The notes beneath the pieces were generated by a model that worked only from the letters and a program-made list of their open reading frames with translations, made no database searches and was not told the origin of the DNA. A stretch of 64,000 nucleotides of DNA from Diphasiastrum complanatum (lineage: Eukaryota; Streptophyta; Lycopodiopsida; Lycopodiales; Lycopodiaceae): assembly GCA_029204225.1 (NCBI GenBank), contig CM055102.1:2321805-2385804 (forward strand). The letters run 5' to 3'. The first letter of the stretch is position 1. Every line of letters starts with the position of its first letter. Below, piece by piece: positions 1 through 10,263 of the stretch. The translations under genes were made by a program, and so were the position numbers.

Positions 1-496
1 TTGGGCAAGAGGCCGATGGTTTAAGTGCTCGGGGGAGATGGGTGGGTGGGTTTTGCCATGTGACAAAAAAGGGCGAGGGAGTGTTAAAAAAAGATATGCT
101 CCTGTCTTTTAAAGCCTTAGTTTTTTTTTTTGGGGGGGCGGGGAGAATTTCTTTTTTGATGGGGACTTTTTTTTCTCCTTTTTTTAAAAAAAAACTTAAT
201 TTATGGGGAGCCAAAAAGCCCCTTCACTTTTTTTGTTTTATGGAGAGTGGGGGTTCACATTTTTAAGTGGATTTACATTCATATTTTTTTATGAGAGGTT
301 TACATTTAAGAAAAATTGTATGTGTGTGTGTGTGTGTGCATGCGTGGGGGAGGAGTAAATATTGATATATTTACTTTTAATGGAATGGAGGCACCCCCTT
401 GTTTATATATCTACACACACACACATTTTAACCTTCTTCATCTTTTTTAGGGGCATGGAGGGACCTCCCTCCCTCTATGGGTGGTTGGTCGGCCTG

Positions 497-498
<2 letters not shown>
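1..498. other. Low-complexity DNA without a gene
   Basis: This stretch holds homopolymer-rich DNA (T and G runs), a short (TG)n tract near 319-338 and a short (CA)n tract near 414-425. Open frames across it are made of runs of F, G and K codons and look like composition artefacts. I see no gene, tRNA or recognisable element. Confidence 0.6.

Positions 499-544
<46 letters not shown>
499..544. repeat. (GA)n microsatellite
   Basis: About 23 uninterrupted GA units. On the minus strand this is a (TC)n tract lying 3' of the minus-strand LINE fragment at 1020-1465, the position where other copies of this LINE family carry their (TC)n tail. No clear ATTAATAAAG motif precedes it, so linkage to that copy is only plausible. 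Confidence 0.9.
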
Positions 545-547
<3 letters not shown>

Positions 548-638
548 GGGGCTCGTGGTAAAGAGAGAAGGAGAAAAAAGGACTCTAGACTCTATGTTTC
601 ATACAATATATCTTATCCACAAAAGGTTTTTTATATGG

Positions 639-832
639 AGATGTGTGTGTGTGCGCGCACGCGTGCACGTGCACATGCGCGCACACACACGCACTCGTTG
701 TGTCGGGGGTCACACACACACAACGAACACGCGCACACGCACACACACACACACACAGGCACGCGCGCGCGCACACACACACACTCACACGTGTGTGGGT
801 GCATGCGTGCGTGTGTGTGCATGCACGTGTGT
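639..832. repeat. Mixed (TG)n/(CA)n/(CG)n alternating purine-pyrimidine tract
   Basis: Nearly 200 bp of alternating purine-pyrimidine dinucleotides, with TG, CA and CG units interleaved and several short palindromes (for example around 655-680 and 796-830). Sequences of this kind are known to favour left-handed Z-DNA and cruciforms. Both-strand ORFs across it consist of Cys/Val/Arg/His/Thr repeats and are not genes. Confidence 0.85.
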
Positions 833-1019
833 TCCAAATCCCCCCTCCCCCCCTATTTTTCTCTTTTTATTGTCTCTTTTACTCCCCTCACCCCAGACCT
901 CCCCATCAGAGCAAGTGAGATGCAAATAGGTCGAATTTGTGTTGGCAAGTGCCCACAAAATCTAACACTTGACCTTGTGGGTTCCAGCAATGCATATGAC
1001 AACACAAATATTACATAGA

Positions 1020-1465
1020 TAATAGGAGCAAATTAGAAGAGCTTCAGCACGTACATATGAGCACCAGATCTTAAAAGGGCAAAGCTGTTGCTGTCAAGAT
1101 TTGGCTTGGAGGAGCGAAGAGGACGCTGGAGCTTCGGTCGTCGTACCGGAATGTCTATCTCACTGTCAGAAGTCTCATCTCTATCCCTCTTTTGAAAAAA
1201 GTGCGTAATGTGGGATTCGCTATGATCCACATCCGAGGCATCCAATAAAAAAGAAAATCTCAAAGTAAACATCTCTCGTAATAATAAACCAGCACATCTC
1301 GCATCTGAGAAGGCAAGGAAAGAACCAAGTGGAGTATCTCTGTATAAGCAATGGTATTTGCCTCTGATCTCATAGTAGGCCGGACATCGAAAAATGAAAT
1401 GGAACTCATCCTCAATCTCCTATAAAGAGCAGCACTGACAAATCCGTAACGGACGAGGTGTGTCT
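1020..1465 (-). pseudogene. LINE ORF2 C-terminal fragment, minus strand
   Basis: Read on the minus strand in two frames, this piece encodes the end of the LINE ORF2 found elsewhere in the window: a zinc-finger-like segment (EFHFIF.CP.YYEIRG), then the LLLREM helix, then a hydrophilic tail with ESHITHFFQKRDRD and several R/K/P-rich stretches. The reverse transcriptase and endonuclease parts are absent, so it is 5'-truncated. A frame change lies near 1260-1270. At about 1465-1485 it meets a plus-strand ORF1 fragment of the same family, giving a head-to-head junction. The C-terminal ITHFF motif aligns with the PIP-box-like tail of the other copies, although the leading Gln is Glu here. Confidence 0.8.
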
Positions 1466-1484
1466 GTGTATCTGCCTGTCTCAA

Positions 1485-1964
1485 CAGTGTTTCTGCGATT
1501 CAAGGATGCTTTGCTTCGTCAAAAGGTTTTGCGTAAAAGAGGCTGCCTGAAGGGGTCTACCATTTTTATGGATGAAGACTTGACGCCCATTCAATGGACT
1601 GAGAGAAAGAAAATCATCGCAAATGCTAAGGCCAATGGTTTCCGGACTCTCTTTCGAGACGGACGCCCGGTCTTGGTTAAAATTGCAGAACTTAAAATTT
1701 CAGATTCTTCTCCCTCTCCTACGTGAGAGATGTTTTGAGCTACGGCCATTTATTCCTCTTCTGCGTGAGAGATGAGTTTTCTTTACATAGCGATTTACGT
1801 TTTACGTTTTAATTTTAGTCTAGTTTTCTTTTTTTCCGGCACTGTCCCGTCCGAGTTCCATTTACTCTTTTGTACTACCTCTTCAGTCTTATATGCCTTT
1901 TGGCATGGAAAAGACATTAATAAAGCTTTCTTTCTTTCTTTCTTTCTTTCTTTCTCTCTCACCA
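1485..1964 (+). mobile_element. LINE derivative: ORF1 C-terminus joined directly to LINE 3' end
   Basis: Residues encoded by about 1485-1726 match the last third of the LINE ORF1 at 18567-19475: RFKDALLRQKVLRKRG, then the FMDEDLTPIQW and GRPVLV positions. After the stop at 1726 there is no endonuclease or reverse transcriptase. Instead the sequence runs straight into the family 3' untranslated region: a TTTTGGCATGG box and ATTAATAAAG at about 1917-1926, then (TTTC)n/(TC)n. The structure resembles the half-LINE (HAL1) arrangement known in mammals, where ORF1 plus the 3' UTR propagate without ORF2. It could equally be a single internal deletion; only further copies would tell. Confidence 0.65.
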
Positions 1965-1965
1965 G

Positions 1966-2807
<842 letters not shown>

Positions 2808-2837
2808 AAAGCACACAAATCTATTATCTCTCTCTCT

Positions 2838-3402
2838 CTTGTCCAGATGGAGAGGTTTTCCTCTATTTACTATGTACATGATCCTGACACGCGGCGCTGT
2901 CACCTTTTTTCTGCCACTGTCTCCGGTTGCTCTATATTCAGCAGAGACATGGTGCCCTAGCTGGTTTAGAGATACTTGGAGTAATATTTCACGTTTGTAG
3001 ATCCTTATGCTTAGTCGGATGATCCGTGCAAAGCAATCAGTTCCTCATGATATCATATTGGCAGAGTTTGCCTCACCACCACAGATTGTTGAGATTATAT
3101 TTCGGATTATCTCATTCATTCATAGAGTCTCGGAGCTTGATTCATCCAGATATATTGCTGCAGCTTTCACATCCTCTCACACTCTAGCTAGTCAGCAAGT
3201 TAAGTCCTCATGGCTCAGTGCGTTTATGACCTTTGCGTAGGTGGGGTTTATCTATATCTGATCTCCTGAATGGGACACACGTATATATCTGCCAGCAGAT
3301 TTACAGAGCTTACATCAGCACAGTGTGGTCTCACCTAGATCCATCATGGGTCAAGCTTCATTTTTATCACACTCATCTTCTTCAGCTTGATGTTTCAGGA
3401 AT
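2838..3402 (+). pseudogene. LINE ORF2 fragment (region after RT), plus strand
   Basis: This fragment encodes, across frames broken by stops, the post-RT part of LINE ORF2: YYVHDPDTRRC, SAETWCP, LMLSRMIRAK, SVPHDIILAEFASPP and the NGTHVYI..QIYRAYI block. All of these are also present in the intact copy at 19524-22815. It lacks both the RT and the C-terminal zinc finger and tail. It stops abruptly near 3402, where a minus-strand ORF1 of the same family begins, marking a recombination or inversion breakpoint. Confidence 0.8.
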
Positions 3403-4096
3403 TTGCCTCAGCCACGAGGTCCTTACCCGCAGAAGAAGCTCCCCTAACCCTGACATTGAGGGCCTTGAGATCTCGTTTTTGATGTTCTTGAATAGATTCA
3501 GAAATAACCTGCTTAGAACCCTTGAGCACGTCGGCCCAAGAACTCTTCGATTGCTCAAGTTGCTGCTCCAAGGAGTGAACCTGTTCTTGCAGCTGCTTTG
3601 ACTTGTCTTCTGAATCTGCATTGCCGCTTCCTTCTTCTTCCCCTTCATCTGATTCCAGTTCATTCTTGAGGTAAGTAACATCAACCTCAAGAATGCCAAC
3701 TTTGCCCTGTAGGGCTAAGACCATGTTCTCCAGAGTGGAGATTTGGAATGCTTGTTTCTTGATGATCGCAAGCAAGGATGCATTGTCCTCATGAAGAGAA
3801 TCAATGATACGGGGGAAACCAGACAAAAATTCAGCTGAAAGAGATGGAGACAATGGGGGGGATGAAGATGAAGGGGTGAAAGAGGGAGAGGAGGAAGAAA
3901 GAGTAGAGGGGGTAGTGGCAGTAGGAGAAGAGGTGGAGCTTGCGAGAGTGGAGGGTAGGGGCGAGGGAGAGGAAGCAGGAGAGGGAGGGGGCAAGGTAAA
4001 GGGATTTGGAGCTGTAGTAGGGATGGCTGAGAAGACAAAGGGAGAAGGGGGAGGGGTTTTCTTCCCCTTCCAATTCACAGATTGCCAATCAGCCAT
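3395..4096 (-). CDS. LINE ORF1 protein, 3'-truncated, minus strand
   Basis: An open frame of 233 codons starting at an ATG. It has a Pro/Ser/Thr-rich N-terminal third (residues about 15-85), then a coiled coil (about 90-190, with heptad Leu/Ile spacing and a DEGEEEGSG acidic patch), then the start of the RNA-binding domain (LNVRVRGASSAGKDL) that matches FNIRVRGIANGGKPL in the ORF1 at 18567-19475. In the LINE family this protein coats the LINE RNA and acts as a nucleic-acid chaperone. The C-terminal half of the RNA-binding domain is missing because the element breaks at about 3398 against an oppositely oriented ORF2 fragment. It is therefore likely non-functional. Confidence 0.75.
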   Translation of the reverse strand: MADWQSVNWKGKKTPPPSPFVFSAIPTTAPNPFTLPPPSPASSPSPLPSTLASSTSSPTATTPSTLSSSSPSFTPSSSSPPLSPSLSAEFLSGFPRIIDSLHEDNASLLAIIKKQAFQISTLENMVLALQGKVGILEVDVTYLKNELESDEGEEEGSGNADSEDKSKQLQEQVHSLEQQLEQSKSSWADVLKGSKQVISESIQEHQKRDLKALNVRVRGASSAGKDLVAEANS

Positions 4097-4596
4097 AGTA
4101 CCACAGCTAGATACAGGATTAATGAGGGAAAAGGGTTAGAGGAACGGCAAAAGGACAGGCAAAAGGAAGGGCAGGGACAGGGACAGGTAGCGAGGGGGCA
4201 GCAGGAGCGGGTCAGGAGGCAAAAGGGAGGGCAGATATAGGGACAGGCACAGGTAGCGAGGAGATGGGCGGATATCGAGGGAGACAGGTAGCGATGGCAG
4301 GAGGGAGGGAGAGGTAGGGAGAGGGAGATGGGTAGGCAGCGGGACAGGTAGCGATGGCAAGAGGGGGCAGATAGCGATGGCAAATGGGAGGGACAGGTAT
4401 GGCAGATCAGGTAGCGATGGGAGGGTAGCTATGGTAGGGTAGCGATGGAGGGCCAGCGATGGCACAGTAGCGATGGAAGGCCAGTGGCAGTAGAGCAGCG
4501 AGCAGCAGCAGCAAGGCATCAGCAAGGGCGCCATCGCTGCAGGGAGCCATCGCAAGAGGGAGGAGGGAGGGAGGAGAAGGCGCGCTGCTGCCATCG
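4097..4596 (-). repeat. LINE 5' UTR with iterated GCGATGG motif
   Basis: On the minus strand this region lies just upstream of the ORF1 at 4096-3395. It is strongly strand-asymmetric (A+G rich on plus) and contains at least eight copies of GCGATGG or CCATCGCT between about 4260 and 4600, separated by variable purine-rich spacers. The 5' edge touches the (TC)n tail of the next LINE upstream (minus orientation). A promoter role for the repeats is an inference. Confidence 0.6.
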
Positions 4597-5072
4597 CGAG
4601 AGAGAGAGAGAGAGAGAAAGAAAGAAGAAAGAAAGCTTTATTAATGTCTTTTCCATGCCAAAAGGCATATAAGACTAGTAAATGTACATGTCAAGTATGT
4701 GGTAACCATAGGAGCGTATGAAACGTCTCCAAAACAATAACAAAAGTAGCAAATCTAGAGCTCAAGCTATAAACTGAAATAGATCTGATGCTATAAGAAA
4801 CATGTGGAGCATGTATGCTACTAACAGTCATGAGTGAGGTATGACGCTATCATCTAGTCCTGTCCTACTGGTGCTGATGCTATAGAAGGATGTAATACGG
4901 CCTGTGGCATGAAGGGCCACTGGTGGTCTCTGACGTCGTCTGAGAGGATGAAGAGTCTCCTCGTGATAGGTCGAGTAGCTCGTGCTGCAACATGGGTATG
5001 TGTGGGACGCTGTCTCTGGTCTCTGTGGGCAAGTAGGTCATCATCATCATCGTCATCGTCATCAAAACGTCC
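4597..5072 (-). mobile_element. 3' UTR and (TC)n tail of minus-strand LINE
   Basis: On the minus strand, after the ORF2 stop at 5073-5075, about 400 bp of AT-rich DNA leads to a CCTTTTGGCATGGAAAAG box, ATTAATAAAG (about 4635-4650 in plus coordinates) and a TTTC/TC tail (4597-4632). The same box and tail occur at 1893-1962 and 2680-2704, which defines the family 3' end. The ATTAATAAAG may serve as poly(A) signal. Confidence 0.8.
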
Positions 5073-8000
5073 TCAACTCCTGGAGAAGAAAGAAGTGATC
5101 TGAGGCTGAGAAACCTGACTCGGCTGGGCTGTCTGATACAAATCTTGTCGTAGTATAAACATCTCTCGTATCATGAGTGCCGCGCATCGGAAATCCTCAT
5201 AAGCTATGAGCGATCGTAAGGTGACAGGTGTGTCTCGGAACAAACAGTGGTATCTCCCTCTGATCTCGTAATATACCGGGCACCTAAAGATAAAGTGCTC
5301 CTCTGACTCACCTCCTCTAAAAAGAATAACTGGCAAATCCGCTCCTCTCTCGGGGTACCCTGGAATCTACCAGTCTCAATCGCCAACTGATGTGATGATA
5401 CACGGAGCTGTCCCAATGTAAATCTGAGGCAATGTGATAGTCTCGAGTCCAAATAATGCGGTAAGACCGGGACCCCTGCTATGTCAAGCTCAATAAAATG
5501 AGTCCAGTAGTAGCCGGGTTTCACCCCAACCTGTCGCCCCCAAGTATGGTTGAGATATGCCCGATATAAGATGCGCCTGATATACTGATGAGTACCTGAG
5601 GGGAGCTCTATAATGGAGATACCAAATGACTCAAGGAGGAAATGGGATGCCTGAGAGAACCACGATAGTCGATAGCCCTGGTCATGAAGAAAGTGAGGAG
5701 ACAAGTGTTGTCTGTGTATATCTCATATCCTCATCGGGCAAAGCCTGGATTCTCTGAATGTATGTGATAAGCTGGAACGCGGCATATATCTGAATGGGTG
5801 GAACGACAAACTATGCAAGAAGGATCTCATGTGGAACCGAGGGCTTCGCCCGAATCATACGGGCTAACATGGTGGTCTGCAATCGTGAAATGCTGGCCCA
5901 ATGTGATGAAGGGAGACCGGTGCACCATGTCTCTGCTGCATATAAGGCTGTGGGGGTGACAATAGTATCAAAGAGTCTACACTTACTGCGAACATCTCGG
6001 ATGAGCTTCCTGAAACAGAACCGCTCAAGCCGAACAAGAGAGGAATGCCCCTTCCCAAGTCCGGTGGTGGCAGCTTGCCGCATGCTGAAGGTAGGACCAG
6101 AGAAGAGTATCCCCAAATAGGTATAAGAGGAAACTACCTTTAAGGCCTGTCCATCTAGGATGAGCTCCGGCGCTGCATGAAGGCTCGAGAAGTTTTGAAG
6201 GCCATAACCTTGGTCTTCATAGTGTTCACCCCCAACCCCCATCTGGTACAAAATCCCTGTAAACAATCTAGCTGCCTCTGCAAACCCTCTCTGGTCGAGG
6301 ATACTAGTACTACATCATCCGCATAAAGGAGAATAGCAATCAGAATGGTGCCAAGTCTACAGCCACCCCCGCCACACTGTGAGATGACTCGCTCTAACTC
6401 ATCAATATACAATCCAAAGAGAACCGGTGAAAGAGAGCACCCCTGTTTCACCCCAATGGTGCTCCAAATGTGATCAGATAAGCCACTGCTATGTCGGAAA
6501 CATCCCACGACCTTCTCATAAAGAGCCATCACTGCTAAAACAATATCTGTAGAGAAACCAAGGTCACGAAGTCTCTGAATGAGCAGGTAGCGTGGTACAG
6601 AATCGAAGGCCTTCCTGAAATCTACAAAACAGCAGTAAACCCTCTCTTTCCTGTACTTAGCTTCCTCGATCAAGGCTCGAAGTGTAAAAATATGGTCAGT
6701 GGTAGAATAATGAGATCGGAAACCTGCCTGCCCCAATGCATGTAATCTCCGAGCTTCCGCCTCTGAACTCACTGCAGACTGGAGTATGGTACCATAGAGC
6801 TTCGTGAGAACATGTCCGATCATGATGGTGGGGTAATTACCAGGGATCATGGGATCACCATTTTTATGAATAGGGTGGATGATGTTGGTGCACCAGGATG
6901 AGGGGAAACCAGAGACAACGGCGGAATTGAGGAGAGTGGCTAGTGTGGGAGCAAGGAGGTCGGAAGCATGGGTTAGGAGTTCAGATTCAAGCTCTTCGAT
7001 ATCTCTTGCTTTATGGGACTTCATTCTCTTGATGGCCGTAAGTACCATGTCAGATGTGAAGAAGGTGAACTCAGAGGGGCGTGGGGAGATAGAGATGGGT
7101 GCGTCAGTGGGTATGGTATATAGTTTGGTAGCGTATTCGGTCCATATGCGAAGGTCATCCAGGAGGGGTGGTGGAGCACGAGGGATAAACTCACGCCAAA
7201 AGGCGCCTGAAGAGGAACTGAAGAGAAGATCAACAAGACGCGTTCCTTCGGAGTCATCATATATACGCTTTTTTCGGCGGAGTGTGCGACGGTAAGAGCG
7301 CCTGGCGGAGTGGAGGAGATGAGGATCGTGAGTGCGGGCATGGGTGACAAGCTGACGAAGAGAGCGACATTCAGCATCATACCACGGGGGGTGTGGGGGT
7401 CGTATCGATGAGGAGCGGGTGCCTCTACTTTTATGGGGCTTAGATGGAAAAGCTAGGGAAGTAGCGGTATGAAGAGAGGTGCTAAGAAAGGCAGCTTGAG
7501 TCTCGACTGTACTATCGCGAGGGAAGGAATGGAGCAATGAGGTTAGGAACTCCTGGTAAACTGGTGTAAAGAGAGAACTGAATGTATACTTGGGTGCCCG
7601 TGTAAGCAGGGGGTGTGAGGATGGCTGGGGAGGTGGGAGGCGGCCGATAGCGAAGGAGAGAAAGGAATGATCAGAGAGAGTGGTGGGAGATACATGAAAA
7701 TCAGATATGAGAGGTATGGAAGATGGTGATCCCATGAGATAATCCACAACGCTATGTCCACCACTGTGAGGGTGACAAGTATAACTGCCAGATTTTGGCA
7801 AACAAGTTAGGCCATTGTAAATGGCTAACTCATGGGCCTCTCCAAACTGCAATAAATGCTCACCGTAAGGGGTAGTAGGCATGAACGCGGAGCTGGTCGG
7901 TGATGTCATAGAACTCTGACTGTCGTGAAGAGGTTCGGGCATTAAAATCTCCAGTGAGGAGAATATGCCCCCGCTCTGCGAATTCGATAATATCAGGCGA

Positions 8001-8405
8001 TAAATCAAGGTAGGGTGAACCTGTGCCCTCAGCAAAGGACGAAGACTCTGGAGGAAAATAACAGGCCGCCACAAAGAGGTCCCTGTCCAACCCAATATCC
8101 TACCCAGTAATATGAATCCATATATACCGTGCATGCTGTTGTGTCTGATGAACTCAATGCTCGGATGAAAAGACTCTCTGTATAAACATGCAACACCTCC
8201 GGATCCACGACCGCTAGCTGATCTAGTCTCAAGTCTGTACACGGAATCCCATCTGTATCCTGGAAAAATAGGTAATCCTCTCTCCTGACTCTCATGAGTC
8301 TCCATAAAGAGCAGCAAATCCCTGTCAGTGATGAAATCGATCAAGTCGCCAGCAATGGAGGATGAGTGTAAACCATCACAGTTCCATACTCCAATCCGGA
8401 GATGG
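5073..8405 (-). pseudogene. LINE ORF2 (endonuclease-reverse transcriptase), minus strand, frameshifted
   Basis: This near full-length ORF2 begins around 8402 with the endonuclease start GVWNCDGLHSSS. It contains FMETHES and GGVACLYR (endonuclease motifs), GDFNARTSSRQ in a second frame (about 7950), and HSVVDYLMGS and LSDHSFL. The reverse transcriptase carries FVDFRKAFDSVPR (about 6600), GVKQGCSLSP and YADDVVLVSS (about 6320). After RT come the conserved AETWC..LPSSHW block, the zinc-finger-like CQLFF...HFIFRCPVYYEIRG and the tail ending QPQITSFFSRS at the stop. Three or more frame changes (about 8100-7860, 6200, 5790-5700, 5330) split the frame, so the copy is dead, although its domain order is complete. 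The longest open piece is 729 codons (8344-6155). Confidence 0.88.
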
Positions 8406-8452
8406 TGTGGGTGGGGCCCCGAGGCACTCCCAAACCCGGGGACCCCAAATCC

Positions 8453-9385
8453 CTAGCACTGGGAGCTGCTAGGTGCGCTGTCAAGAAAACGCACTCGTCC
8501 ATCTCGGTAAATGACTCGTCTGCCAGACTCACGGGCTGCCTGAAAGGCCTTACGCCTCTCCTCTACCTGGATATATGTGAGGTCGTCGTCCATGTAGATA
8601 GTGGTACCACGTAGCTTAGCTCTGCACCGCAAAGCATCTCGACGGCTCTCGAGGGAGGTGAAACGAAGAATGAGTGTGGCTGCATCTCTAGTGGTCCTCC
8701 ATGCGGTGTCTAACCCCTCTGTCTTGTGTCCGAGAGTGATGTCGAGAAAGCGTTTAGCTTCATCCAATGCATCCTATGTATCTAGAACTCCACAAACTCT
8801 AATATTGTGGGATTTTTGGTCTCAAGATTTCTCTTCCGAGATGGTGGCTGAGATAACTGAGGAGATGGGAGCGTTGGGTTTGGTGCCCTTTTTCAAAACT
8901 GATGCCCAGGAAAGGGCCTCTTCGTGTTGCTTCTCAATCTTGGTTTCTAGCTCCCGTAGCATGTTGGTGGTGGATTCCGAAGCTGCGGCCTGTTTGATTC
9001 CGATGGATTGTTCGAGTGAGGCAACCTTGGACTGCAATAGCTTCTTCTCGTTGACCAAAGAAGTAACCGTTCCTTTCAGCTGTGAAATTTCATACCGCAA
9101 AAATTGCAAATCTGCCTTGAATTGATCAATCTGCCAAGATGAAAAAAGTTCAATTGATTTAGAAGGCGTATACGGAATATTCGCTGTAGACTGTGGTGCC
9201 GTGAAGGAGGAAGAGTGAGCAATGATAGTTGTGGGAAGAATAGGGTCAGAAGACAGAAGAGGAGCTGAATCAGGGGAGCAGCCATCAGAGAGGGGGGTGA
9301 GAGTTGTAGTAGGAGAGGGAGATGGGTCATCAAGGGGGTGAGGTGAAATGGCAACGAGGGGGGGGGGTGGAATGACAATGGGGTG
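8453..9385 (-). pseudogene. LINE ORF1, minus strand, broken
   Basis: Reading from 9385 down: a Pro/Ser/Leu-rich N-terminus (about 9385-9130), a coiled coil (9109-8822, including SLVNEKKLLQSKVASLEQS) and an RNA-binding C-terminal domain (8767-8453, including LETAW-like GLDTAWRTTRDAATLIL, IYMDDDLTYIQ and GRRVIYRDGR). A short out-of-frame gap lies between 8822 and 8767. The arrangement matches the intact ORF1 at 18567-19475, and it sits about 50 bp upstream of ORF2, as in that copy. A (TC)n stretch (minus strand, about 9390-9408) marks the element's 5' edge. Confidence 0.75.
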
Positions 9386-9419
9386 AGGTGAGAGAGAGAG
9401 AGAGAGTCACAGAACCCTA

Positions 9420-9849
9420 CGGTACCCGGATGCCAGTGTGTTGTGAGGCCTTTTCGGTTGAGATGGCAGAGCACATACCAGTTGACGTGAGTGTTTGCTC
9501 TGTATCCGTTCGCGTGCAATTTAGGCTTGTTCTGTGTTTTTCATAGTTTACTTCCATCGTGGTATATAGCTTGTAGAATGCCCTGTGCAGGATTATCATG
9601 ACACTCATGAATGTCACATTTTGAATGTCTTATCAGTAGTTATGCCAAATAGAGGAAAACGTTAAAAAAGAGAGCTTTTGGATTGGCTTCTTCAATGTGA
9701 AACAAATTCACTTCAAAGCAAACCATTCGGGCCCCTTCAATGCATTTAAGCTTGAAATTTTTTAATGGAGTTTCAACTTTCATTCTTCATATTTGGAAAA
9801 TGGGCCCCATTGAATTATGGCCATCAGATATTGGGTGCTTTGTGTGCAG
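9420..9849. other. Intergenic stretch
   Basis: AT-rich DNA between the minus-strand LINE and the candidate exon at 9850. No repeat, RNA gene or reading frame with recognisable content was seen. Part may be an intron of the putative plus-strand gene. Confidence 0.5.
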
Positions 9850-10026
9850 AGGGCAAAGCTCTTGGAAGATGTCTGCAGGCACAATGAACAACATCGGAAG
9901 CAAGAGGCAGACTTTGCAGAGATGCGGCGACAGATTCGGCAGAGACACCCGGAACTGCAGACCCCCGCCCCAGCTGGCGAGGACGAGGGAACACTGCGGA
10001 TTGGAGTCAATTTCACTACGCAGTAG
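9850..10026 (+). CDS. Candidate terminal exon of an unrecognised protein
   Basis: The block is GC-richer than its surroundings and is preceded by a good splice acceptor (a T-rich run ending TGTGTGCAG at 9849). It stays open for 58 codons to a TAG at 10024-10026. The peptide is highly charged and helical (RAKLLEDVCRHNEQ, then FAEMRRQIRQRHPELQ) and ends LRIGVNFTTQ. It is compatible with a short coiled coil. I do not recognise the family. An upstream partner exon is not evident in the neighbouring minus-strand LINE, so it may be a captured gene fragment. Just after the stop lies a TTTAGGG repeat block. Confidence 0.4.
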   Translation, partial: RAKLLEDVCRHNEQHRKQEADFAEMRRQIRQRHPELQTPAPAGEDEGTLRIGVNFTTQ

Positions 10027-10044
10027 CTGGCCATGGTCAGGGAA

Positions 10045-10063
10045 AGGGTTTAGGGTTTAGGGT
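10045..10063 (+). repeat. Interstitial telomeric repeat (TTTAGGG)
   Basis: Two to three units of the plant-type telomere repeat directly 3' of the candidate exon stop codon. Similar short blocks in CCCTAAA orientation occur at about 11374-11388, 12990-13025, 14756-14770 and 42158-42172. Confidence 0.85.
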
Positions 10064-10158
10064 TAACCAGGAGGCCCAGCAAGAGCAAGAGAACAATGCA
10101 CCTGACCAGGGCGAGGAGTCAGTGGAGAATTCGTAGGAATGCTAAGACTAGATAAGGT

Positions 10159-10260
10159 CCAGCCATATGTGGCGGACTGTTTCTATGTATTTCCCGGCAG
10201 TAAATGAGGCGGCATATAGTTAGACAGTTGTATAAAAAATAGACCCAGCCGTATGTGGCG
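10159..10260 (+). repeat. Direct repeat CCAGCC(A/G)TATGTGGCGG
   Basis: Two 16-17 bp copies (10159-10175 and 10244-10260) about 85 bp apart, in the presumed 3' flank of the candidate exon. Function unknown. Confidence 0.6.
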
Positions 10261-10263
10261 GGA

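Noticed and set aside
362-1018. A long plus-strand open frame through the microsatellites
   Set aside because: It is composed of Arg-Glu and Thr-His repeats from (GA)n and (CA)n tracts; overlapping frames on both strands are equally open, so it reflects simple repeats rather than coding.
2838-4096. Twin-priming inversion of a single LINE
   Set aside because: The plus-strand part lacks the element 3' end and the minus-strand part lacks ORF2, so the two sides are not complementary halves of one insertion; a breakpoint between two copies fits better.
3804-4139. A Glu/Gly-rich plus-strand frame
   Set aside because: Antisense of the Ser/Pro-rich N-terminus of the LINE ORF1 at 3395-4096.
4136-4594. 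A Leu/Pro-rich minus-strand frame of 152 codons
   Set aside because: Lies in the LINE 5' UTR; its composition comes from the iterated CCATCGCT/CCTCCC repeats and no family resemblance is seen.
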